In this document: piece by piece, positions 26,744 through 35,347 of the stretch
Numbering within the stretch: the stretch's first letter is position 1
Layout: every line of letters begins with the position of its first letter
From: Saprospiraceae bacterium
GTDB lineage: Bacteria; Bacteroidota; Bacteroidia; Chitinophagales; Saprospiraceae
Direction: 5' to 3'
DNA: 64,000 bases
Assembly (NCBI GenBank): GCA_026982695.1
Contig: JALSGS010000034.1
Location: forward strand, 186,001 to 250,000
Program-made: the position numbers and the translations under genes
The notes under the pieces: generated by a model
What the model saw: the letters and a program-made list of their open reading frames with translations, nothing else
Told to the model about the DNA's origin: nothing
Database searches by the model: none

Positions 26744-29115
26744 TGTGGTTCCCTTTTTTTTACATATTTAGAAATCTTGAAAAACAAATCCTCCGGTTCG
26801 AAGGGCTTTAAGACAAAGTCGTTCATCCCATGCTCTTTAAATTTTTCATCTTTTGAGATGTAGGCATGGGCTGTCATGGCCAAGATCGGAGTATCGCACT
26901 TCGGGGGGGGAAGGTTTTCTCTGATCCATTTGGTGGCTTCATAGCCATCCATTACGGGCATTTGTACGTCCATCAATATGATGTCAAAATCTTCGGCTTT
27001 GAGCTTTTCAATAGCTTGCTTGCCATCTTCTGCCAGAACTAAGGTGATGTTGGGGAATTTTCGTTGGAGGGTTTTCGTAGCTACCAGTTGGTTCATCTTG
27101 TGGTCTTCAACCAGCAGGAGGCGGAAGGGGGTGTTGGGGTCAAAGTTAGTGAGATTTTTAGTTTGTTGCTCATTACATTGAGATTGAGGCTGAGCTTCAC
27201 CTATTTCAAAAATGAGATCGAAAAAGAACTTGGATCCCACGCCCAAAGTACTTTCTACCCCAATTTTACCTCCCTGTTGTTCGACCAGGTTTTTGCAAAT
27301 AGACAAGCCCAAGCCAGTACCTTCATAGAGGCGATCTTTGGTGCGCACCCGCGTAAAGGTGTCGAAGATAGCGTCGAGTTTGTCTTCGGGGATCCCAATA
27401 CCGCTGTCTTCTACAGTAAATTTGAGTTGTACGCTGTCATCTCCAATTTGGTGGAGCTTCTCTACGTGTATTTTGACAAAGCCTTCATCTGTGAATTTGA
27501 TGGCGTTGCCCACTAAGTTGTACAAAATTTGGTTGAGTCGCAATTCATCGCCTTTGAGGTTTTGGGGCACATCGGGGTCAATGTGTACCTCGAAGTATAG
27601 GTCTTTTTCTTGGGCTTTGTATTGCATGACATTGACGAGGTTCTGCAGTAACTCATGTAGATTGAAGTTTTTGTGTTCAAAGGTGATCTTGCCATTCTGG
27701 ATGGCAGAAATTTCGAGGATGTCATTGACGATACCCAGTAGGATTTCTGAAGATTGTTTGATGGATTTTACCAGCTCATATTGTTCTTCATTCAGAGGTG
27801 TTTGGATTAAGATATTGCTCATGCCTAGGATGGCATTCATAGGAGTGCGCATTTCATGGCTGACGCTGGCAATGAATTGTTCTTTCATTTTTTCTGACTG
27901 CCGTGCCAAGTCTCGGGCCTTGCGCAGGCGTTCGGCATTGACTTGTTCGGTGATGTCGCGTATGATGCAGTTATAGCCTTTAAATTCTGGTTCATTTACG
28001 GGGTTGGCCGTGATGATGCATTCTCTTATTTCCTGGTTTTTGCGTCCCAGTTGTAAGGAAAAGTCCTTGACACCTATATCAGATTGGAGCTTGAGTATGA
28101 GTTCATTGACTTTTTCTTGGGGCCGAAACAGGGGGTGATAGCTGGGCATGGTTTGAAGCTCTTCTTTAGAGAAGCCCGTTAGCTCGACTAGTGCGTTGTT
28201 AAAGTCGATCAACTTACCTTCTAAGGAGGCAATGAGTATAGCGTCTTTTGATTGCGTGAAAATTTGCTGATAGCGCAGTTGGCTTTTGTGTAGTGCTTCT
28301 TCTGCACGTTTTCGTTCGGTAATGTCTTGAATGATACCTTGAATTATTTTTTGACCTTCAGGGTTTTTGCACACTCGAGCGCGTAAGTGTACATAGTGAG
28401 GCTGGCCGTTGAGGTCCTGGAGCTGAAGATCTTTTTGCAGCGATTTTTGTTGAGTGGCCTCAGCTTGTACTTGGTAGAACACGTGCAAGGGATGGTCGGG
28501 GTCTTTGAGTTCGTCGAGCGGGATAGTCGAGGTAGGTTTGTCTAGCCCGAAGATGCGAAATACTTGGGTAGAAGCCACAAATAAATTTCGGTGAGGGAGA
28601 TACTCCCAACTACCTATTTGCACGATTTGTTGGGTCTCTTCTAAGCGTTTAAGCACGCGGTTGCGCTCTATTGAATAGCGCAATGACTTGGCTAGCAGGT
28701 CGTTGTCGTGATTAAATGTACCTTTTACGAGAAAGTCCTGCGCCCCTGCTTTTACAGCTTTTACGCCCAGTTCTTTATCGGAAGTACCTGTGAGGACGAT
28801 GATATTGAGTGCCGGATATTTTTCCAATATGGTTTCAAGGGTGTGGAAGCCTCGACTATCGGGTAGGCTCAAGTCGAGCAATACGGCCTCAATACTATTG
28901 CCTTCTTTTTCTAGAAAGTCAATCCCTTCTCGGAGCGATTGGCAGTGTATGAGTTCACAATCTACCAGGTCGGAAGTTTGAAGCATGAGCCTTACCAAAG
29001 TAGCATCACCTGAATTATCTTCGATGAGCAAGACGCGATCTCGCTCTGTTTCGTTCAAGTGTGCTCTTTGTGTGTCTTGCTGCTGGTCAGCTGGATGTGT
29101 CAGGTTGTGGTCCAC
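26740..29115 (-). CDS. Hybrid sensor histidine kinase: receiver, PAS, PAS, kinase, receiver
   Basis: 791 residues. Order: an N-terminal receiver domain (about 27-145; phospho-acceptor D81 in LLDLSLPD), two PAS domains (about 160-270 and 285-390; each followed by IIQDITER or IIRDITEQ, the PAC pattern), a HisKA domain with the phospho-acceptor in SVSHEMRTPMNAILGMS, a HATPase domain (N box QILYNLVGNAIKFTD; G1 DSGIGIPE; G2 GTGLGLSI), and a C-terminal receiver (about 668-785; LMDVQMPVMDGYEA). No transmembrane segment is seen, so it senses a cytosolic signal through PAS. The start is GTG at 29115. The Hpt partner follows in an overlapping pair. Confidence 0.93.
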   Translation of the reverse strand: MDHNLTHPADQQQDTQRAHLNETERDRVLLIEDNSGDATLVRLMLQTSDLVDCELIHCQSLREGIDFLEKEGNSIEAVLLDLSLPDSRGFHTLETILEKYPALNIIVLTGTSDKELGVKAVKAGAQDFLVKGTFNHDNDLLAKSLRYSIERNRVLKRLEETQQIVQIGSWEYLPHRNLFVASTQVFRIFGLDKPTSTIPLDELKDPDHPLHVFYQVQAEATQQKSLQKDLQLQDLNGQPHYVHLRARVCKNPEGQKIIQGIIQDITERKRAEEALHKSQLRYQQIFTQSKDAILIASLEGKLIDFNNALVELTGFSKEELQTMPSYHPLFRPQEKVNELILKLQSDIGVKDFSLQLGRKNQEIRECIITANPVNEPEFKGYNCIIRDITEQVNAERLRKARDLARQSEKMKEQFIASVSHEMRTPMNAILGMSNILIQTPLNEEQYELVKSIKQSSEILLGIVNDILEISAIQNGKITFEHKNFNLHELLQNLVNVMQYKAQEKDLYFEVHIDPDVPQNLKGDELRLNQILYNLVGNAIKFTDEGFVKIHVEKLHQIGDDSVQLKFTVEDSGIGIPEDKLDAIFDTFTRVRTKDRLYEGTGLGLSICKNLVEQQGGKIGVESTLGVGSKFFFDLIFEIGEAQPQSQCNEQQTKNLTNFDPNTPFRLLLVEDHKMNQLVATKTLQRKFPNITLVLAEDGKQAIEKLKAEDFDIILMDVQMPVMDGYEATKWIRENLPPPKCDTPILAMTAHAYISKDEKFKEHGMNDFVLKPFEPEDLFFKISKYVKKREPQ

Positions 29116-29222
29116 GATGCTTTCTCCATTTTGATTGTTTTCATTTTATGGGGCTGGTTTGGAAAGTTAGATGCACCATGGGCTGTGTAAGTTGTATTTT
29201 TGTATAAAATGTGACTGAGTTA

Positions 29223-29600
29223 TTATGCTTTTTGAGTTTTGGGCAAAAAGACGAAGTTGGCGCCAATGTCGCTCAATACGAATAGGCATATGTATGCTTC
29301 AGGATTTTTGTATACTTTTCTAAAGTGATCTGCTTGTTCGATTGGAATGAGCCGTTTTGTGACAAATTCTTCTAAGGTGGAAGCGTTGACAGACCAATCT
29401 CCTTGCACTTGATGTCGGTCGATGATGGGAATACCAATAGCTATTTCTAGCTTGTGTAAGACAAGGATAGGGTATTTGGACACTCCTTCTGCCCTGATGG
29501 TATCGGCAGCTTGGGTCAAAGCTGGCAGGTAGGTTTTGAGCTCTTGTTGTAGTGCTGCCAAGCGTTCTTTTTTGTCCATGTGGGTTTGATTTTGTGCCAT
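29223..29600 (-). CDS. Conserved Bacteroidota protein of unknown function
   Basis: 125 residues with no signal peptide or membrane segment. Recognisable segments are RLAALQQELKTYLPALTQAADTI and GDWSVNASTLEEFVTKRLI, then a closing FVLSDIGANFVFLPK. I recognise the pattern as a family of Bacteroidota hypotheticals but not a named domain. The ATG at 29600 was preferred because an SD-like GAGGAAA lies 6-12 bases before it; an ATG at 29615 is the alternative. It is just after the upstream end of the hybrid kinase gene on the same strand, and divergent from purF. Confidence 0.65.
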   Translation of the reverse strand: MAQNQTHMDKKERLAALQQELKTYLPALTQAADTIRAEGVSKYPILVLHKLEIAIGIPIIDRHQVQGDWSVNASTLEEFVTKRLIPIEQADHFRKVYKNPEAYICLFVLSDIGANFVFLPKTQKA

Positions 29601-29756
29601 AAGTTGTTTCCTCATAATTGAGGCCTATGATTTGGATGGGTAGTCAAAGCGGTGGCAAGTTAGCACGGCTATATCTCAATTGGGGGGAGGTGGCTGGGGC
29701 GGATAGGTTTTTTATAAAGTTGTGTATTCCCGTTAAGGGACAAAATTATATCGGTA

Positions 29757-29764
29757 TAACTTTG
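29757..29764 (+). promoter_or_regulatory. purF: -7 element for the amidophosphoribosyltransferase gene
   Basis: TAACTTTG followed by CACC matches the common Bacteroidota TAnnTTTGCACC pattern and ends 47 bases before the start at 29812. The -33 region is TTAA-like and weak. Confidence 0.55.
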
Positions 29765-29811
29765 CACCTTTCTAAAGAAGAGGGCATAAGTCAAATTACA
29801 ATAGCTTTCAG

Positions 29812-31707
29812 ATGAGTGAGCAAATTAAACACGAGTGTGGCATTACGCTCATTCGTTTGCGCAAGCCATTAACCTACTATGCCGAAAAATATGGCACGGC
29901 ACTGTATGGGCTACACAAGCTTCACCTCATGATGCAAAAGCAGCGCAACCGAGGCCAAGATGGGGCAGGTATTGCGACAATCAAGATAGGTGTACGGCCT
30001 GGTGAGCGCTACATTAGCCGCAAGCGCAGCAATCAGCCCGATCCGCTACGCGATGTGTTTGAGCAAGTATTTGGCTATTTCAAGAATTTGAGTGGCCAAC
30101 AGCTGATGGATGCAGAATGGCTAAAGGCTCACTTCCCCTTTACTGGTGAGCTGATGTTGGGCCATCTTCGCTATGGCACACATGGGTCGAACAGTATAGA
30201 GACAGTTCACCCGTTTTTGCGACAAAGCAATTACATCAATCGCAATTTGGTGCTTGCAGGCAATTTCAACCTGACTAATGTGGATGAGTTGTTTGAGGAG
30301 TTGGTGGGTTATGGGCAGTACCCCAAGGAAAAGTCGGATACAGTAACAGTATTGGAAAAGATAGGACATTTCTTAGATGATGAGGTGCAGCGCCTCCATA
30401 CTTGGTTTAAACCGGATGGTTATACCAATCAGGAGATCAACGACTTAATATTCGAGCATCTCGATTTGCAGCGCATGTTGCGGCGCGCTTCAAAAAAATT
30501 CGATGGTGGCTATGTCATTACGGGATTAATTGGTCATGGCGATGCATTTGTAATACGCGATCCCAATGGTATTCGGCCTGCCTTTTTTTACCAGGATGAC
30601 GAGGTAGTGGTGTGTGCTTCAGAGCGCCCGGCCATTCAAACGGCTTTTGACGTACATTACTCTAAGGTAGAAGAGTTGCCGGCAGGTCATGCCTTGATTG
30701 TTAAGCGAAATGGGACGGTTGCGGTCAAGCCTTTTTGCGAACCACGCAAGCTCACGGCCTGCTCGTTTGAGCGCATTTACTTTTCTCGGGGTACGGATCG
30801 CGATATTTATACGGAGCGCAAGCGTTTGGGCGAGCAGTTAGCCGCTGCTGTATTGGAAGCAGTAGATTATGACTTCAAACATACGGTGTTTTCCTTTGTG
30901 CCCAATTCGGCAGAAGCAGCGTTTTATGGATTGGTGCAGGGGATAGAAGCGCGCCTGGATCGCATTCGCATAGAGAAAGTGCGCAAGATGGGAGATGACA
31001 TCAAGCCTAAAAAGCTCCAGAAAATCTTATCGATGCGTGCTCGGGTGGAAAAGGTGATTGTCAAGGATGCTAAGCTACGCACTTTCATAGCTGATGATCG
31101 TGCGCGAGGAGATATGGTGACTTATGGGTATGATGTGACTTATGGCATTGTGCGCAATGACAAGGACACGCTGGTGCTGATGGATGATTCGATCGTGCGC
31201 GGTACCACACTGAAAAACAGCATTATTGCCATGGTTGCGCGTTTGCGTCCCAAGCGCATTATCATCGTTTCTTCTGCGCCTCAGATACGCTATCCAGACT
31301 GCTATGGCATTGACATGTCTAAGATGAAGGACTTTGTCGCTTTTAGGGCATTGGTAGCATTGCTGCACGAGCAAGGGAAAACGCATCTTTTGCAAGAGAC
31401 TTATGAGCGCTGTAAAGCACAGGAGCATTTGCCTAAAGAGGAGATAAAAAATGAGGTACAGCCGCTGTACGATCACTTTACTTACGAAGAAATCTCGGAC
31501 AAAGTGGCTGAAATTGTTACTCCCAGTGGTATCTCGGCCGAAGTCAAAGTGATTTATCAAACGCTGGAGGGTTTGCATCGGGCCTGCCCTAACCACAAAG
31601 GTGATTGGTATTTTTCGGGCAACTACCCTACTCCTGGTGGCAATCGCGTGGTGAACAGGGCTTTTATCAACTTTATGGAAAACCGAGACGAACGGGCTTA
31701 TTTCTGA
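29812..31707 (+). CDS. purF: Amidophosphoribosyltransferase, long form
   Basis: 631 residues, about 130-160 longer than E. coli PurF, as is typical of a Bacteroidota subfamily. It transfers ammonia from glutamine to PRPP, the first step of purine synthesis. The N-terminal Cys nucleophile is exposed after removal of eight residues (HECGIT), then a glutaminase domain with RGQDGAG and GHLRYGTHG. The PRPP loop is in LVLMDDSIVRGTTLKNSI. The extension consists of an inserted helical region around residues 170-215 and a C-terminal tail. A promoter lies upstream. No other purine gene is adjacent, except purN far away at 47.6 kb. Confidence 0.93.
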   Translation: MSEQIKHECGITLIRLRKPLTYYAEKYGTALYGLHKLHLMMQKQRNRGQDGAGIATIKIGVRPGERYISRKRSNQPDPLRDVFEQVFGYFKNLSGQQLMDAEWLKAHFPFTGELMLGHLRYGTHGSNSIETVHPFLRQSNYINRNLVLAGNFNLTNVDELFEELVGYGQYPKEKSDTVTVLEKIGHFLDDEVQRLHTWFKPDGYTNQEINDLIFEHLDLQRMLRRASKKFDGGYVITGLIGHGDAFVIRDPNGIRPAFFYQDDEVVVCASERPAIQTAFDVHYSKVEELPAGHALIVKRNGTVAVKPFCEPRKLTACSFERIYFSRGTDRDIYTERKRLGEQLAAAVLEAVDYDFKHTVFSFVPNSAEAAFYGLVQGIEARLDRIRIEKVRKMGDDIKPKKLQKILSMRARVEKVIVKDAKLRTFIADDRARGDMVTYGYDVTYGIVRNDKDTLVLMDDSIVRGTTLKNSIIAMVARLRPKRIIIVSSAPQIRYPDCYGIDMSKMKDFVAFRALVALLHEQGKTHLLQETYERCKAQEHLPKEEIKNEVQPLYDHFTYEEISDKVAEIVTPSGISAEVKVIYQTLEGLHRACPNHKGDWYFSGNYPTPGGNRVVNRAFINFMENRDERAYF

Positions 31708-31732
31708 GTGCATATTGGCGGTGTTCTCGTTT

Positions 31733-32383
31733 CTATTGGTGGTCCCACTGGTGCAATTTCCACTGCTGAATCAGCTCATGGAGTTTTTCGCCCAACCCGG
31801 GCTGGTGATATACTTCTTTTTCCAGAAAAGCTGCCCAATCTGTAATGTTACGGCCAGCGGCCAAATGGGCAAGGTATAGGCTGTGATCTCGAAAACTAAG
31901 CCAAGCATTATCGTAGTGTCGGAAACGTTTTCCACCATGCCAAATGGCATCGGAGGTGGCCTGGTCGTCGTCACAAGGCAGTGCAAAGTAGTTGTTGCCT
32001 TTAGTGACCAAGGCACTCGTACCTGCTTCGCTATGCCATAGCCCATTAGCCAGAATAATGGAAGCTGGAATGCCAAATTTCTTCTGCTCCATTGTGGCCA
32101 CCTGCCCAAAACGTTCAATGAAGGCTTTGGCGCGTTCGGTGGTGATGGTGGGCGTGTTGATGCTACCCTCAAAAGGCGAAATAGTAGCTTGTTGAGGAGA
32201 AGATACTGTCGGTGCAGCTATAGGCGGAGAGTCTTTTATCGCGCGTCGCTGGTGCGCTGTCGCAGCAGGTAAAGTGAGGTTGAGCTCAATGACTACTTCA
32301 CGCTGCTGCAAAAGCCACAGCAGGCTGAATAAAATAAGTAGGCGCAACCACTGCTGACGGACAAATGTGAGAATGTATTTCAT
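31733..32383 (-). CDS. Glucosaminidase-domain protein with an atypical active site
   Basis: 216 residues. One N-terminal membrane-spanning segment (about 11-25) anchors it, a linker of about 55 residues follows, and residues 82-210 form a mannosyl-glycoprotein endo-N-acetylglucosaminidase-like domain (FGIPASIILANGLWHSEAGTSAL, GNNYFALPC). The family's catalytic Glu sits in the motif A-Q-G-x-L-E-S; here the aligned position is H117 in ANGLWHSEAG, with a Glu two residues further (E119). It may cut peptidoglycan or have lost the activity. Tail to tail with purF and divergent from MscS. Confidence 0.8.
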   Translation of the reverse strand: MKYILTFVRQQWLRLLILFSLLWLLQQREVVIELNLTLPAATAHQRRAIKDSPPIAAPTVSSPQQATISPFEGSINTPTITTERAKAFIERFGQVATMEQKKFGIPASIILANGLWHSEAGTSALVTKGNNYFALPCDDDQATSDAIWHGGKRFRHYDNAWLSFRDHSLYLAHLAAGRNITDWAAFLEKEVYHQPGLGEKLHELIQQWKLHQWDHQ

Positions 32384-32582
32384 GGCTGATCGTTATGGTG
32401 TTTGTGTATGGAAAAGCTTTCAGCCAAGTGCCCGTTCCTGCGGTAAATTTAAAACATTTTGTTTTAAACAAAAAGTGATTTGTGCGTCAAAGGTTGTTTT
32501 GCCTTTGGCAGAAGCACATTGTACGTATGGTCCGATTGAGTATTATTGTGGTGCTTTAGATGCTCTGAAAAACGTAAAGCCA

Positions 32583-34235
32583 ATGAAGGGAATCTGGAGG
32601 GATCGTCTTTTTCACGTATTTATTGGATGTGCTGTATGGGTAGGTGCGTGGGCTCAGGGAAGTGAAGGTCCAGAGGTGACTTTGGCTACGCCTTACAATA
32701 CCATTTATGTACACTTGTATTACCTCCAACCTGAAAGTTATAGGCCAGATTTAGCTGCAAAGGCGCTTTATGGAGTGCGTGATAGTGCACAGGCTGCACA
32801 GTTAGCTATCTGGCTTAAGCAGATATATGATGGTTTGGGGTTGTATGTGCCTGTGCAGGAATTGCCTAAAGATCCCAATTATCAAGACTCATTGGGACGT
32901 GCACGCTATGTACCTTTTCCATTTGATTTACCTGAGGTATATGTGGTGCGTATAGACGGCAAGTGGTATTACAGTGAAGCTACAATACAGGCAATTCCCC
33001 GATTGCATCGGGAAGTATTTCCATTGGGGGCAGACTTTTTTGTCAAGCTCATGCCGCGTTGGGGGCACAGGCGGATATTGGGCATGGCTTTATGGCAATA
33101 CGTGGGTTTGGGGTTGCTCATTTTTGTCACTTGGTTGGTGCACTTGATATTGCGTCAGGCTCTTAGGCCTATGTTGCGCTTGCTGGCACGTGTTCTTTCT
33201 CGAGTTGCTGAGACGGATCCGAATTTGATATTGCGCTTGTCTACAGTGTTGAGTGCATTTCTTTTGCTCCAGTTATTTCGCCTTGCTTTGCCTTCTTTAC
33301 TGTTGCCTATTGCCTTTTCCAAGGTGGCCATGTTGGTGTTGCGTTTGGCCATTACGGTCATTGGTGTGCTCATTGCTTTGCGCGTGTGGGACTTGGTGTC
33401 ATTTTACTTGAAAAAGGTCTCGCAGCGCACGACTAGTCGCGTGGACGATCAGCTAATGCCTATTGTGATTAAGGGGGGGCAGGTATTGCTCATTTTGCTG
33501 GGGTCGGTGCAGTTGTTTCGAGTGTTGAATATAGATGTGACGGCGCTAATTGCGGGGGTGTCAATTGGTGGTTTGGCTATTGCACTTGCTGCCCAAGATA
33601 CAGTCAAGAATTTCATTGGGTCGGTAATGATTTTATTGGATCAGCCTTTTCAGGTGGGTGATTATGTGGTAGCTGAAGGTTTTGAAGGGACAGTAGAAGA
33701 GGTAGGTTTTCGCTCGACGCGTATTCGGCAGATTGATAGTTCGGTGGTTACTATACCAAATGGTACCATGGTCAATGCATCGGTGCGCAATCTGGGGGTA
33801 CGTACTTATCGTTTGCTCAATATCAAACTGGGGGTGACCTACGACACGCCACCTGAATTGTTGGAGTCGTTTATTGCGGGGGTACGCCAGGTTATTTTGA
33901 CCCATCCCGATACGCGCAAGGAAGGTTATTACGTGCATTTTTTCGAGTTTGCAGACTTTTCACTCAACATTTTGGTGCGCGCACAAATAGCTGCGTCGGA
34001 CTTTGCTGCGGAATTGCGCATTAAGGAGGAGTTACTTTTTGCATTTTTGAGGCTGGCTCGGGAGTTGGGCGTGCAGTATGCTTTTCCCACTCAAACGCTC
34101 ATTGTGGAGCAGTTCCCAGGGGCAGGTAGCTTAGTTCCGCATTACGAGACTGATCCTGATAAGCTCGAACAGCGAGTACGAGCTTTTTTGCAGGTCTATC
34201 GGCAGCACTATGAAGCGCGTAAAGGACGAGTGTAG
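32583..34235 (+). CDS. Mechanosensitive channel, MscS family
   Basis: 550 residues. After a signal peptide (to about residue 22, AWAQG) there is a periplasmic region of about 145 residues, then four or five membrane segments (about 175-330) and the MscS core. The conserved core is ALAAQDTVKNFIGSVMILLDQPFQVGDYV, followed by the beta domain (EGTVEEVGFRSTRIR) and a mixed C-terminal domain. The channel opens under membrane tension and releases solutes after hypo-osmotic shock. The ATG at 32583 was chosen because it starts the signal peptide; an open frame back to 32367 carries no family sequence. A terminator lies at its 3' end. Confidence 0.93.
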   Translation: MKGIWRDRLFHVFIGCAVWVGAWAQGSEGPEVTLATPYNTIYVHLYYLQPESYRPDLAAKALYGVRDSAQAAQLAIWLKQIYDGLGLYVPVQELPKDPNYQDSLGRARYVPFPFDLPEVYVVRIDGKWYYSEATIQAIPRLHREVFPLGADFFVKLMPRWGHRRILGMALWQYVGLGLLIFVTWLVHLILRQALRPMLRLLARVLSRVAETDPNLILRLSTVLSAFLLLQLFRLALPSLLLPIAFSKVAMLVLRLAITVIGVLIALRVWDLVSFYLKKVSQRTTSRVDDQLMPIVIKGGQVLLILLGSVQLFRVLNIDVTALIAGVSIGGLAIALAAQDTVKNFIGSVMILLDQPFQVGDYVVAEGFEGTVEEVGFRSTRIRQIDSSVVTIPNGTMVNASVRNLGVRTYRLLNIKLGVTYDTPPELLESFIAGVRQVILTHPDTRKEGYYVHFFEFADFSLNILVRAQIAASDFAAELRIKEELLFAFLRLARELGVQYAFPTQTLIVEQFPGAGSLVPHYETDPDKLEQRVRAFLQVYRQHYEARKGRV

Positions 34236-34238
34236 TAC

Positions 34239-34278
34239 AAAAAAGGCCCGAAGCTGCAGGGGGGTGTGCTTCGGGGCC
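34239..34278 (-). terminator. Intrinsic terminator after MazG-like/dtd, also at the MscS 3' end
   Basis: A GC-rich stem (GGCCCGAAGC at 34245-34254, GCTTCGGGGCC at 34268-34278, one bulge) followed on the minus strand by six T. Orientation suits the minus-strand pair dtd and MazG-like, ending at 34431. It could also stop MscS transcripts. Confidence 0.75.
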
Positions 34279-34430
34279 TGGAGTGAGTGTTTGCCCATAA
34301 TAGGGCTTGTATAAAAACGCCTGTGTAAGGGGGGTGAATGCGGTTTTATTTTGGTTTGCGACTGCAAAACGCATGCCATATTTTATTAATATACTTGTGT
34401 GTCTTTACCTATTGGATAGCTTGGTAGAGA

Positions 34431-34775
34431 CTATTTTTTCAGTTTTGGGTTGTGTGCGTGTCGTTGGGCGTCGCGTTGTGTTTTTTTCTCTATGTTGCGC
34501 TGTAGCGCTTGCTCTAAGTTGACACCCGTTTGGTTGGCCAGACACAGAAGCACAAACAATACATCTGCCATTTCATCGGCTAATTGAGTAGGTGCTTGTT
34601 GGGCTTCCTCTACTCGTTTGAATGACTGTTCGCCGTAGATCCTTGCCATGAGGCGAGCCAATTCACCCACTTCTTCCATGAGTATCGCTGTGTTGGTCAG
34701 CTCATTGAAATAGCGCACACCCACGGTGCGAATCCACTCGTCTACTTTTTTTTGTGCTTGTGCAAGCGTCATCAT
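34431..34775 (-). CDS. MazG-like nucleotide pyrophosphohydrolase
   Basis: 114 residues. The metal-binding EExxE pattern is in MEEVGELARLMARIYGE and the second, ExxD, in LADEMADVLFVLLCLANQ, as in MazG-like all-alpha NTP pyrophosphatases. Removes non-canonical or excess nucleotides. The ATG at 34775 overlaps the dtd stop (ATGA at 34775-34772), so the two are translationally coupled. An upstream open frame from 34823 has no conservation. A terminator follows the gene at 34239-34278. Confidence 0.88.
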   Translation of the reverse strand: MMTLAQAQKKVDEWIRTVGVRYFNELTNTAILMEEVGELARLMARIYGEQSFKRVEEAQQAPTQLADEMADVLFVLLCLANQTGVNLEQALQRNIEKKTQRDAQRHAHNPKLKK

Positions 34776-35224
34776 TCTGGGTTTTTTGAGTCGATCCAAA
34801 TGGTTACAAGGCCGTCGTTGCACAGTTGTACTTGCATATTGGCTCCGAACTCGCCTGTGGCTATGGGCTGTTCCATAACTGCTTCGAGTGTTCTGATGAA
34901 AGCATGGTATAGAGGGATGGCTTGCTCGGGGCGGGCTGCCCGTATATAGCTGGGACGGTTACCTTTTTTAGTGCTGGCCATTAGGGTGAATTGGCTAATG
35001 ACAAGTATTTGCCCGTGAATATCTTTTACCGAAAGGTTCATCTTGCCATGGGCATCATTGAAAATGCGCAGTTGGCTCACTTTTCTGACCAGCCAATCGA
35101 TATCCTGTTGCGTATCGTGCGTTTCGATGCCTAAAAAGATGAGTAGGCCGGGGCCGATAGCGCTTTTCAATTGGCCATCGATGCGTACAGTGGCTTGTGA
35201 AACGCGTTGTATGAGGATGCGCAT
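34772..35224 (-). CDS. dtd: D-aminoacyl-tRNA deacylase with altered Gly-cisPro motif
   Basis: 150 residues. It removes D-amino acids, and glycine from tRNA-Ala, from mischarged tRNA. The family signatures are RILIQRVSQATVRIDG at the start and the SQFTLMA motif (77-83) that contains active-site residues. The second motif, normally N-x-G-P (the invariant Gly-cisPro that excludes L-amino acids), reads NDGLVT with L139 in the Pro position (codon CTT at 34810-34808). CCT would be the normal codon, one base away. All other conserved parts are intact. Its stop overlaps the MazG-like start. The ATG at 35224 fits the family. Confidence 0.9.
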   Translation of the reverse strand: MRILIQRVSQATVRIDGQLKSAIGPGLLIFLGIETHDTQQDIDWLVRKVSQLRIFNDAHGKMNLSVKDIHGQILVISQFTLMASTKKGNRPSYIRAARPEQAIPLYHAFIRTLEAVMEQPIATGEFGANMQVQLCNDGLVTIWIDSKNPE

Positions 35225-35299
35225 GGATTATGCCGTTTGTATAGAATAACAAGGAATAGAGCATGTAAATAGCTATGTGCGGCCTTGAGTAGATCCTTT

Positions 35300-35307
35300 T
35301 AACTTTG
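35300..35307 (+). promoter_or_regulatory. -7 element for the TrkH gene
   Basis: TAACTTTG, followed by CAGG, ends 41 bases before the start at 35348 and matches TAnnTTTG. The -33 region is not clear. Confidence 0.5.
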
Positions 35308-35347
35308 CAGGCCCATATGTAATGCATTGGGCAGCGAAAATACTGCT

